This document shows positions 1 through 6,561 of a stretch of DNA of 64,000 nt, in pieces. The notes beneath the pieces are model-generated. The model did no database searches. It was not told the origin of the DNA and saw only the letters and a program-made list of their open reading frames with translations. Source of the DNA: Streptomyces sp. 1222.5 (GTDB lineage Bacteria; Actinomycetota; Actinomycetes; Streptomycetales; Streptomycetaceae); the NCBI RefSeq assembly GCF_900105245.1, contig NZ_FNSZ01000001.1:5950001-6014000 (forward strand). Direction: 5' to 3'. Position 1 is the stretch's first letter. Every line of letters begins with the position of its first letter. The translations under genes and the position numbers were made by a program.

Positions 1-575
1 GCGAGGAAGGCCATCTTGGCCCACAGGGTCGCGGTCTCGTCCCCGGTCGTGCGGGCGGTCGTGCCGGCTGTGGTGAGGAGTGCGGCGAGCGCGTCGAGCC
101 GTGCGCGGGGGACGCCGTCGCCGGCGAGGTCGATCTCGGTGAAGGGGCTGCCGTGTTCGATCACGCCGGGGGCGACACGGGTGGACTCCACGCGGATCAC
201 GGCCGGGGCGACCCGGTCGGCGCGGTACCGGGCGCGCAGCGCGGCGGGGTGTTCGACGCCGTTCAGGAGCGGTACGACCAGGGCGTCGCCCAGGGCGGTG
301 GGCGGGATCCGGGTGAGGGCCGCGTCGAGTGCGGTGTGTTTGACGGTGATCAGGCAGGCGTCCACCTCCTCGCGCAGCTCGGTGTCCGCCTCGACGGGAG
401 CGGTGAACTCGCCGAACTGGGCGCTGCGGACGGTGATTCCGGTGCGGCGCAGGGTGTCCGCGGTGTGTTCCCGGGCCAGGCAGACGACACGGTGGCCGGA
501 GCGGGAGAGGAGGGCGGCGAGGAGGCCGCCCGTGCCGCCGGGGCCGAGGACGGCCACGGTGCGCTGGTTCGCCAT
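1..575 (-). CDS. 2-dehydropantoate 2-reductase family protein (partial, C-terminus off the left edge)
   Basis: Reading leftwards from the ATG at 573-575, 191 codons stay open to the window edge. The N-terminus carries a Rossmann NAD(P) loop (G11-x-G13-x-x-G16), an I-T-V-K79-H segment at the position of the catalytic lysine of the PanE/ApbA family, and L-L-N105-G-V-E-H typical of the same family. Ketopantoate reductase makes pantoate with NADPH for coenzyme A synthesis. Streptomyces usually have several paralogues, some without that role, so the family call is firm but the exact substrate is not. The start has an AAAGGAAC purine stretch just upstream. It is divergent from the DUF2277 gene. Confidence 0.85.
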   Translation of the reverse strand, partial: MANQRTVAVLGPGGTGGLLAALLSRSGHRVVCLAREHTADTLRRTGITVRSAQFGEFTAPVEADTELREEVDACLITVKHTALDAALTRIPPTALGDALVVPLLNGVEHPAALRARYRADRVAPAVIRVESTRVAPGVIEHGSPFTEIDLAGDGVPRARLDALAALLTTAGTTARTTGDETATLWAKMAFL

Positions 576-668
576 GAGGCTGTTCCTTTCGACGGTCGGC
601 CCCGGGGGTCGGTGGCCGCCTTCGGCGCGATCATCGCAGGGACGGGCGGCCTGCGTGAGACTGGGTGC

Positions 669-914
669 ATGTGCCGGAGTATCAAGACGCTGCGTCCGCC
701 CGTGCTGCCCGAAGAGGCCACGGATGGGGACATTCACGCCGCCGCGCTGCAGTACGTGCGCAAGGTCTCGGGCTTCCGGGCCCCCGCCGCGCACAACCGC
801 GAGGTCTTCGACCGGGCGGTGGAGGCCGTCGCCCGGGCCACGGCGGAGCTGCTCGGCGGGCTGGAGGTGAAGGGGCGGCGGGTGCGCGAGCGTTCCGCGG
901 AGGACGTGGCCTAG
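669..914 (+). CDS. DUF2277 family protein, 81 aa
   Basis: A short soluble protein starting M-C-R-S-I-K-T-L-R-P-P, the signature opening of DUF2277, and ending in a basic/acidic tail. The family is common in actinobacteria, about 80-90 residues, of unknown function; the Cys near the N-terminus and the R-P-P motif are conserved. The middle (residues 22-65, with A-x-Q-Y-V-R-K-V-S-G-F and a second helix ending A-T-A-E-L-L) looks fully helical. It lies 93 bp from the divergent reductase gene. No function can be inferred from this sequence. Confidence 0.82.
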   Translation: MCRSIKTLRPPVLPEEATDGDIHAAALQYVRKVSGFRAPAAHNREVFDRAVEAVARATAELLGGLEVKGRRVRERSAEDVA

Positions 915-1058
915 CCCGCTGACGCCTCCTCAGGTCTTCTGTCCCGTGCGCGGAGGGCCGCTCTGTCATGCCTTCGGGAGGCGGGAGGGCGCCGTGGGGT
1001 GCCGAGAAAGGGCGCGGGGGAGCCGAGGGGGCGCCGCGGGATGGCCAAATCTTGAACT

Positions 1059-1089
1059 TGCAAGCATTGATTAGGTTCACCTAACCTGG
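1059..1089 (+). promoter_or_regulatory. Iron-box-like site overlapping a putative promoter of the DoxX gene
   Basis: TTAGGTTCACCTAACCTGG at 1071-1089 matches 14 of 19 positions of the actinobacterial DtxR/IdeR/DmdR iron box (TTAGGTTAGGCTAACCTAA); both TTAGGTT and CTAACCT half-sites are intact. A possible promoter, TTGCAA (1059-1064) and TAACCT (1082-1087) with a 17-base spacer, puts the box over the -10 element, the usual layout for iron-dependent repression. The regulator is inferred from the motif only. Confidence 0.6.
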
Positions 1090-1176
1090 GCCCCTCGTTC
1101 GGTACCGCCGACCCCCCACGGCCGGCCATCAGACGTCCCCTGGCCGGTCCGACCGACACCGAAGAGGAGACCCCTC

Positions 1177-1635
1177 ATGTCCGCGCGCCTCGATTCCGCC
1201 CAGCCCTATGCCCTCGGGCTCTTCCGCATCGTCATCGGCCTGCTCTTCGCGGTGCACGGCGCCGCCTCGCTCTTCGGCGTCCTCGGCGGCGCCGCGGGGA
1301 CGGACGGCGGCACCATCGCGGCCGGCACCTGGCCCGGCTGGTACGCGGCGGTGATCCAGCTCGTCGCCGGCGGCCTGGTGATCCTCGGCCTCGGCACCCG
1401 CGGGGCCGCGCTCATCGCCTCGGGCTCGATGGCGTACGCCTACTTCGACGTCCACCAGCGGGCCGCCCTGTGGCCCATCGAGAACGGCGGCGAGCTGCCC
1501 GCCCTCTTCTGCTGGGGGTTTCTGCTGCTGGTGTTCACCGGCTCCGGCGCCTTCGGTCTCGACCGGGTGGTCGGCCGGCGTACGGCGGCGGCGGGCGGGT
1601 CCGCCGCGGACCGGGCTCCGGTGGCGGCGGCCTGA
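1177..1635 (+). CDS. DoxX family membrane protein
   Basis: A 152-residue integral membrane protein with four hydrophobic segments (about residues 10-30, 50-70, 73-90 and 107-128) and the short polar loops of the DoxX/DUF417 type. The start has an AAGAGGAG ribosome binding site 9 bases upstream of ATG. DoxX-like proteins sit in the cytoplasmic membrane; several are linked to redox or thiol stress, but the biochemical activity of most is unknown. The upstream iron-box-like site suggests expression under iron limitation. Length is normal for the family, and the alanine-rich C-terminus (residues 135-152) is probably disordered. Confidence 0.85.
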   Translation: MSARLDSAQPYALGLFRIVIGLLFAVHGAASLFGVLGGAAGTDGGTIAAGTWPGWYAAVIQLVAGGLVILGLGTRGAALIASGSMAYAYFDVHQRAALWPIENGGELPALFCWGFLLLVFTGSGAFGLDRVVGRRTAAAGGSAADRAPVAAA

Positions 1636-1743
1636 GGCGTAGCCGCGTCGTCGCGCGTCCGTCGCACGCGCCCCCTGGGCACCCGTTGTCACACCCTCGG
1701 CGTACGCTGTATGGCTGTCGACGGGGGATCAAGGGGAGTCGTG

Positions 1744-2358
1744 GTGTTCGAGAGCGTGGGGGCGATCGCGGCCGGGCCGTGGATCTATGCCGTGGTGGCC
1801 CTGTCGGTGCTGCTCGACGTGTTCCTGCCGGTGCTGCCGAGCGGAGTGCTGGTGATCACGGCCGGTACGGCCGCGGCCGCCGGTTCGGGCGCGGCGGCGG
1901 GCGGTGTGCCGCACGACGTGCCGGACACCCTGGCCCTGATCCTCTCGGCGGCGACCGCCTCGGTCCTCGGTGACCTGGTGGCCTACCGGCTGGCCTGGCG
2001 GGGCGGGGAGCGGCTGGACCGGGCGATAGCCCGCTCGCGTCGGCTGACCACCGCGCAGGAACGTCTCGGCGACGCCCTCGCGCGGGGCGGCGGTGCGCTG
2101 GTCGTGCTGGCCCGCTTCGCGCCGGCGGGCCGCTCGGTCGTCTCGTTCTGTGCGGGCGCCGCCCATCGCCGCGTCCGTGACTTCCTGCCCTGGTCCGCCC
2201 TGGCCGGGCTGTGCTGGGCCGCGTACAGCGTCGCCCTCGGTTACTACGGCGCCCAGTGGCTGGGTGCGACCTGGGTGGCCACGGGTGTCTCGGTGGCCGC
2301 GCTGTTCGCGGCCGGTGCGGCGGCGGGCTTCCTGATGCGCCGCCGCCCGGTCTCCTGA
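1744..2358 (+). CDS. DedA family membrane protein
   Basis: About 204 residues with hydrophobic segments near the N-terminus (after F-E-S-V-G), a central L-A-R-F-A-P-A-G-R motif that matches the DedA/VTT signature (F/RF-x-PG-x-R) and two C-terminal membrane helices. DedA proteins are scramblase- or flippase-like proteins of the inner membrane involved in lipid carrier recycling and pH/envelope homeostasis. I chose GTG 1744 because AAGGGGAG lies 5 bases upstream; GTG 1741 and ATG 1711 are in frame and possible. Residues 35-52 (A-A-A-A-G-S-G-rich loop) are a low-complexity insertion. It appears to be transcribed alone. Confidence 0.82.
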   Translation: MFESVGAIAAGPWIYAVVALSVLLDVFLPVLPSGVLVITAGTAAAAGSGAAAGGVPHDVPDTLALILSAATASVLGDLVAYRLAWRGGERLDRAIARSRRLTTAQERLGDALARGGGALVVLARFAPAGRSVVSFCAGAAHRRVRDFLPWSALAGLCWAAYSVALGYYGAQWLGATWVATGVSVAALFAAGAAAGFLMRRRPVS

Positions 2359-2477
2359 CGTGATCCTGGCCGCCGGCCGCGTCGGCTCCCCAGTGGACCG
2401 CGGGGAGTCGTACGACCGGCGTACGGCGGGCGCGGGGTTCCGCGCCGGCCGTCGGTTCGCTGCCGGCCGGCCGGGGG

Positions 2478-3122
2478 TCAGCAGCTCGCCAGGTAGTTGG
2501 TCAGGGCGCTCTTCTCGGCGGAGTCGACCGAGAGGTTGTAGTAGTACTTCACCTGCACCCAGGCGCGGACGTAGGTGCACCGGTACGCGGTCCGCGACGG
2601 CATCCAGGTGGCCGGGTCCTGGTCGCCCTTCGCCTGGTTCACGTTGTCGGTGACGGCGAGGAGCTGGGGCCGGGTGACGTCGTTGGCGAAGGCCTGGCGC
2701 TGGGCGGTGGTCCACTTGCTCGCGCCGGAGTCCCAGGCCTCGGCGAGGGGGACGAGGTGGTCGATGTCGACGTCGGAGGCGGCGGTCCAGGTGGCGCCGT
2801 CGTACGGCGAGTACCAGCTGCCGCTCTGGGCGGCGCAGGCGGAGTCGGTGACGACGTTCGTGCCGTCGCGCTTGAGGATGTACTCGCGGGTGTTGCAGGT
2901 GCCGCTGATGGTGATCCAGGTCGGGAACAGGTCGCGGTTGTAGCCGGTGCGGTTCTCGGTGGCCACGGTGAGCTGGGCGAGGTAGCCGCGGGCCGTGGCG
3001 CCGCTGACCGGGGTGGGCAGGGCGGCCGAGGCGCTCGGAGAGTTGAAGAGGGCGGCGGAGGCTATCAGGCCGGTGAGGGTGGCGAGTATGCTCAGACGTC
3101 GACGCGCGTAGAGTTTCGGCAT
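2478..3122 (-). CDS. Secreted HNH-family endonuclease (GmrSD C-terminal/DUF1524-like)
   Basis: 214 residues with a Sec signal peptide (residues 1-33, arginine-rich start, A-S-A cleavage site). The mature protein carries a D-I-D-H122-L-V-P-L-A-E-A-W core and N-V-N162-x-x-K165 downstream, the HNH/beta-beta-alpha-metal nuclease signature of small secreted Streptomyces nucleases. Two cysteine pairs (C76/C96 region and C214 with another) could form disulfides outside the cell. It probably degrades environmental DNA as a nutrient source. A long leader with a TAGTGAC...GTCACTA inverted repeat separates it from the divergent TMEM165 gene. The nuclease family is clear; the substrate is inferred. Confidence 0.88.
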   Translation of the reverse strand: MPKLYARRRLSILATLTGLIASAALFNSPSASAALPTPVSGATARGYLAQLTVATENRTGYNRDLFPTWITISGTCNTREYILKRDGTNVVTDSACAAQSGSWYSPYDGATWTAASDVDIDHLVPLAEAWDSGASKWTTAQRQAFANDVTRPQLLAVTDNVNQAKGDQDPATWMPSRTAYRCTYVRAWVQVKYYYNLSVDSAEKSALTNYLASC

Positions 3123-3214
3123 GCGAACTCCCTTGTGGGGTGGGGGTGTTGGGGCGCGAGCGAGGGAATGCTCGCGAGGCCGTGTTGCCGGAGGGTGAGC
3201 GCTCGGTTAGAAAC

Positions 3215-3236
3215 TAGTGACGTGTTCATGTCACTA
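3215..3236. promoter_or_regulatory. Inverted repeat TAGTGAC-N8-GTCACTA in a divergent promoter region
   Basis: Seven-base perfect arms at 3215-3221 and 3230-3236 separated by 8 bases. It lies 93 bases before the HNH nuclease start and just upstream of the riboswitch promoter, so it could be an operator for either gene. No regulator can be named. Confidence 0.4.
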
Positions 3237-3242
3237 CAAGGT

Positions 3243-3272
3243 TTGGGGCGCAACTTTCGCGTCCCGTACTAT
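3243..3272 (+). promoter_or_regulatory. Putative promoter of the manganese-riboswitch transcript
   Basis: TTGGGG (3243-3248) and TACTAT (3267-3272) with an 18-base spacer. A start about 7 bases later would fall at the 5' base of the riboswitch P1 helix, which supports the assignment. Confidence 0.5.
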
Positions 3273-3278
3273 GGGTCG

Positions 3279-3384
3279 CGCAGAAGGGGAGTAGCTCTTC
3301 GCCGGACCGTCGACATACTGCTCAGCGAGCCTGAGCCGGCGCCCGGAGGCGGACCTCGAGCAGGCCGCCAGCGAGACCTTCGGC
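3279..3384 (+). promoter_or_regulatory. yybP-ykoY (manganese) riboswitch
   Basis: The conserved elements of the Mn2+ aptamer are present in order: GAAGGGGAGTAGC (3283-3295), CGACATACTG (3311-3320) and GCGAGACCTTC (3371-3381). GAAGG (3283-3287) pairs exactly with CCTTC (3377-3381) to close P1. The two conserved loops, GGGGAGTAG and GCGAGACC, are those that dock and bind Mn2+ in known members. A perfect 8-bp hairpin (3396-3415, loop CCCG) follows and may belong to the expression platform. The gene downstream is a TMEM165/GDT1 transporter, a standard partner of this riboswitch. Confidence 0.95.
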
Positions 3385-3496
3385 AAGCAGTGCACGCCCG
3401 TGCCCCGGCACGGGCGCCGAGTGCGCTGCCGTGCCGAGGTGTTGTCGCGTGATGTACCGCACTCTCGGTGGGGCAGCCCCGACCGATTGAGGGACC

Positions 3497-4078
3497 TTGA
3501 TCAGCATCACCGTGACGGCGCTCGTCTTCGGCGTCATCTTTCTCGCCGAACTGCCGGACAAGACCGCGCTCGCCGGTCTCGTCCTCGGCACGCGCTACCG
3601 CGCCTCGTACGTCTTCGCGGGCGTCGCCGCCGCCTTCCTGCTGCACGTGGTGCTCGCCGTCGCGGCGGGCAGCGTGCTGACCCTGCTGCCGCAGCAGATC
3701 GTGCACGCGCTCACCGGTGTCCTCTTCCTCGGTGGCGCCGCGGTGCTCCTGCTGAAGAAGGACGAGGGCGAGGAGGAGATCAAGAAGCCCGCCGACCAGT
3801 CCTTCTGGAAGGTCGCGGGCACGGGCTTCATGCTCATCCTGGTCGCCGAGTTCGGTGACCTCACGCAGATCATGACGGCCAACCTGGCCGCCCGTTACGA
3901 CGACCCGATCTCCGTCGGTCTCGGCGCCGTGCTCGGCCTGTGGGCCGTCGCCGGTCTCGGCATCGTGGGCGGGAAGGCCCTGATGCGCCGGGTGCCGCTG
4001 CGGCTGATCACGCAGATCGCGGCCCTGCTGATGCTGGGTCTCGGCGTGTGGAGCCTCTACGAGGCCGTGGCGGGCTGA
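3497..4078 (+). CDS. TMEM165/GDT1 family manganese/calcium transporter
   Basis: 193 residues, six predicted membrane helices in two inverted halves. Each half carries the E-x-x-D family motif: E18-L-P-D21-K-T and E118-F-G-D121-L-T; these acidic residues are thought to bind Mn2+/Ca2+. A charged loop (residues 87-100, K-K-D-E-G-E-E-E) links the halves. The UPF0016/GDT1 family exports Mn2+ in bacteria such as Vibrio (MneA). The yybP-ykoY riboswitch upstream supports a role in manganese detoxification. I use the TTG start at 3497, preceded by GAGGGA 2-7 bases upstream; no better start is in frame. It is monocistronic, followed by a divergently unrelated HAD gene. Confidence 0.93.
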   Translation: MISITVTALVFGVIFLAELPDKTALAGLVLGTRYRASYVFAGVAAAFLLHVVLAVAAGSVLTLLPQQIVHALTGVLFLGGAAVLLLKKDEGEEEIKKPADQSFWKVAGTGFMLILVAEFGDLTQIMTANLAARYDDPISVGLGAVLGLWAVAGLGIVGGKALMRRVPLRLITQIAALLMLGLGVWSLYEAVAG

Positions 4079-4287
4079 TCCGCGAGGCGGTGGCGGCCGA
4101 GCTGAACGCTGGGTGAACCCTTCCGGGGGGCGGTGGCGCAAGCCGCTCCCGGTTTTGTACCGTAGAGAAACAAAGTGGCTCCCGCCCGTTCTCCCTGACC
4201 GGCGGGCGGGGCCGCCTTGTCCCCTCCGGAACCCCGGGGGCCCAGGGGGGCCGACCGTACGACCCTCGCCCGTGCTTGGAGCTGCCG

Positions 4288-4956
4288 ATGCCGGCCACCG
4301 CCACGCCCACCGTCCTCACCGCCCGTGCCCTCCTGCTCGACATGGACGGCACCCTCGTCAACTCCGACGCCGTGGTCGAGCGCATCTGGCGGCGCTGGGC
4401 CGAGCGGCACGGACTGGACGGCGACGAGGTGATGAAGGTCGTGCACGGCAGGCAGGGGCACGCCTCCATGGCCGTGCTGCTGCCCGAGCGGCCCGTGGCG
4501 CAGAACCTCGCCGACAACGCCCGCATGCTCGCGGAGGAGACGGCCGACATGGATGGCGTGGTCGAGGTTCCCGGCGCGGGTGTCTTCCTCGCCGCCCTGC
4601 GCGCTCTCCCGCACGCCCTGGTGACCTCCGCCGACGTCGCCCTGTCCACCGCCCGCATGAACGCGGCCGGGCTGCCCCTGCCCGACGTCCGGATCACCGC
4701 GGAGTCGGTCGGCGCGAGCAAGCCCGACCCCGAGGGCTTCCTGAAGGGCGCCGCCGAGCTGGGCGTCGATCCGGCCGACTGCGTCGTGTTCGAGGATTCC
4801 GGCGCCGGTATCGCGGCGGGGCGCGCCGCGGGGATGCGGGTGGTGGGCGTCGGTCCGCGCGCCGGTGTCCACGGGCCCGACGTCGTGGTGCCCGACCTCA
4901 CGCGGGTGAGCGTCGAGGGGGCGGCCGACGGGACGATCCTGCTGCGCGTCGGCTGA
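4288..4956 (+). CDS. HAD-IA family hydrolase (sugar-phosphatase-like)
   Basis: 222 residues with all HAD motifs: D18-M-D20-G-T-L-V-N (nucleophile and acid/base), a T/S-containing motif II (V-T-S-A-D), motif III lysine in S-K-P-D-P-E-G-F and motif IV F-E-D-S-G-A-G. The cap domain (residues 26-95) is the small helical C1 type. Closest in layout to beta-phosphoglucomutase-like and GPP/sugar phosphatases such as YfbT. It is cytosolic and Mg2+-dependent. ATG 4288 is favoured over TTG 4276 because GGAG sits 6 bases upstream. The substrate cannot be told from sequence. Confidence 0.88.
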   Translation: MPATATPTVLTARALLLDMDGTLVNSDAVVERIWRRWAERHGLDGDEVMKVVHGRQGHASMAVLLPERPVAQNLADNARMLAEETADMDGVVEVPGAGVFLAALRALPHALVTSADVALSTARMNAAGLPLPDVRITAESVGASKPDPEGFLKGAAELGVDPADCVVFEDSGAGIAAGRAAGMRVVGVGPRAGVHGPDVVVPDLTRVSVEGAADGTILLRVG

Positions 4957-4974
4957 CGGCAGCGGTCCGTACGC

Positions 4975-6432
4975 CTACGGCTCCGACGTCTCCGCCTCCA
5001 GGCTCGCCCGGGTCGGCGGACCGTAGACCCCGAAGTCGTCGCCGGAGATGCCCCGGGCCAGCTGGTAGGTGCGCACGCCGTTCTCGACGGGACGGGTGTA
5101 GACGCCGTCGATCTCGCCGACGTAGAGGTTCAACTGCCTCAGCCGCTGTTGGAGTTCGGTGACCTCGGGGCCCTTGTCGCCGAGCCGCAGCACCGGGCCG
5201 GGGTCCGGGGTGTCCAGCGGGCTCGCGGAGAACGTCGCGGCCGTCTCCGAGGGGGAGGCGGAAGCGGACGCGCCGTGGGACGCGGACGGACTGGGCGACG
5301 GCGACGGCGAGCCCGACGGGCTGCTCGACGAGGGCGAAGGGGAAGCGGCCCGCGAGGGCGAGCGGGGCGCGACCGGCGCACCGGTCGCCGTCGTGGACGC
5401 CGGGCCCGGTGTGGTGACGTCCGGGACGCCCTGCCTGACCTCCTCGGCCGCCTGGTCCCGGGACGGGGCGTGGTACGAGAACACCCCGCTCGCCAATCCG
5501 GCCGCCGCCACGACCGCCACGCCCGCACCGGCGACCACCGCCGGCACCGTGCGCCGCGACCGCCGCCGCCCGTTCTCTCCCCGTCCGCCGGAGGCCACCG
5601 GTCCGGCTGCCCCGCCCGCCGCGGAACTCCGAGCACTGTCCGCGCCGTCCTCGGCCGCCCCGCCGCCCGCGGGCCCCCGAGAGCCGACCGTCCATGCGTC
5701 GCCGGGCTGTGCTGTCGCGGAGGTGCGAGCCGTGGACGTCCGGGGTTCGGTGGTCTCGGCCGGGCTCGGCCCATGGATTCCGGTCGGAGGGGCCGCGCCG
5801 TCGGCGCCGCCCGGCCCGCCGGCTGTCGACGCCCGAGCGCCGCCCGCCCCGGCGCCGCCCGGCCCGTCGGCCCCGGATCCTCGCGGAGCGGTCGGGCCGA
5901 CTTCGCCGGGCTGTGCCGTTGTCGAGGTCCGAGCGTCGGCCGTGCCGGGTCCGCCCGTCCCGGGCTCCCGGGGAGTGCTCGGGTGGGCGCCGGTGGGCGG
6001 TGGTGCGGTGGTCCCGGCCTCCGGGACCGGGCGGGGCTCCGCGTCCGGCGGCGGTCCGGGACGAGTGCCCGTCCCCGGAGCGGGCGACGCGTGCGACGGG
6101 GACGGCTCGGAGTGCTGCGCGGCGACGGGCGAGGACGGCTCGCCGCACGTCCGGGTGCCGGGCCGCCGCCCGGGCTCCTCCGTGCTCCCCGGAGCGCCGG
6201 ACGACCCCGCGTCCGCACCCGGCGTCGCGCGTCCTCCGGCCGGGCGCGGCCTCTCCACGTCGATGTAGGGACGTATCCGCAAGGGGTCGAAGTCCTCGGC
6301 CGCCGCCGCTTCGGCCGAGCGGGCCTCGTGGAGGGCCTCGGCCGTCCGCTCGGTGCAGTCGCAGGTCGGGGTGCGGTCGGGGCCCCTGGGCGCCCCGCAC
6401 TCCGGGCAGGTGCGGCCCTCGGAATCAGTCAC
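4975..6432 (-). CDS. Membrane protein with N-terminal zinc ribbon and C-terminal peptidoglycan-binding domain
   Basis: 485 residues. The N-terminus has two Cys pairs (C9-x-x-C12 and C24-x-C26) that look like a short zinc ribbon. Residues ~60-280 are a Pro/Thr/Ala/Gly-rich disordered stretch. A single membrane helix (V-P-A-V-V-A-G-A-G-V-A-V-V-A-A-A) near residue 300 is followed by a Ser/Pro-rich extracellular linker. The last ~70 residues form a PG_binding_1 domain (L-G-D-K-G-P-E-V-T-E-L-Q-Q-R-L...). So the ribbon and long tail are cytoplasmic and the wall-binding domain is outside. GTG 6432 follows GGAGGGG; a GTG 21 bases upstream is an alternative. Function unknown; possibly links the cell wall to a cytoplasmic partner. 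Confidence 0.85.
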   Translation of the reverse strand: MTDSEGRTCPECGAPRGPDRTPTCDCTERTAEALHEARSAEAAAAEDFDPLRIRPYIDVERPRPAGGRATPGADAGSSGAPGSTEEPGRRPGTRTCGEPSSPVAAQHSEPSPSHASPAPGTGTRPGPPPDAEPRPVPEAGTTAPPPTGAHPSTPREPGTGGPGTADARTSTTAQPGEVGPTAPRGSGADGPGGAGAGGARASTAGGPGGADGAAPPTGIHGPSPAETTEPRTSTARTSATAQPGDAWTVGSRGPAGGGAAEDGADSARSSAAGGAAGPVASGGRGENGRRRSRRTVPAVVAGAGVAVVAAAGLASGVFSYHAPSRDQAAEEVRQGVPDVTTPGPASTTATGAPVAPRSPSRAASPSPSSSSPSGSPSPSPSPSASHGASASASPSETAATFSASPLDTPDPGPVLRLGDKGPEVTELQQRLRQLNLYVGEIDGVYTRPVENGVRTYQLARGISGDDFGVYGPPTRASLEAETSEP

Positions 6433-6561
6433 GCGTTCGTCCCCTCCCCTCACGAAATTCAGAGACTATGCGGATCTCCTTCACATCCGCAGGACTCAAC
6501 AGGCCATAAACGGTGACACCGCTCACGATGGAAGAGGTGCACCGAGCCCCGGGAGGTCTCC

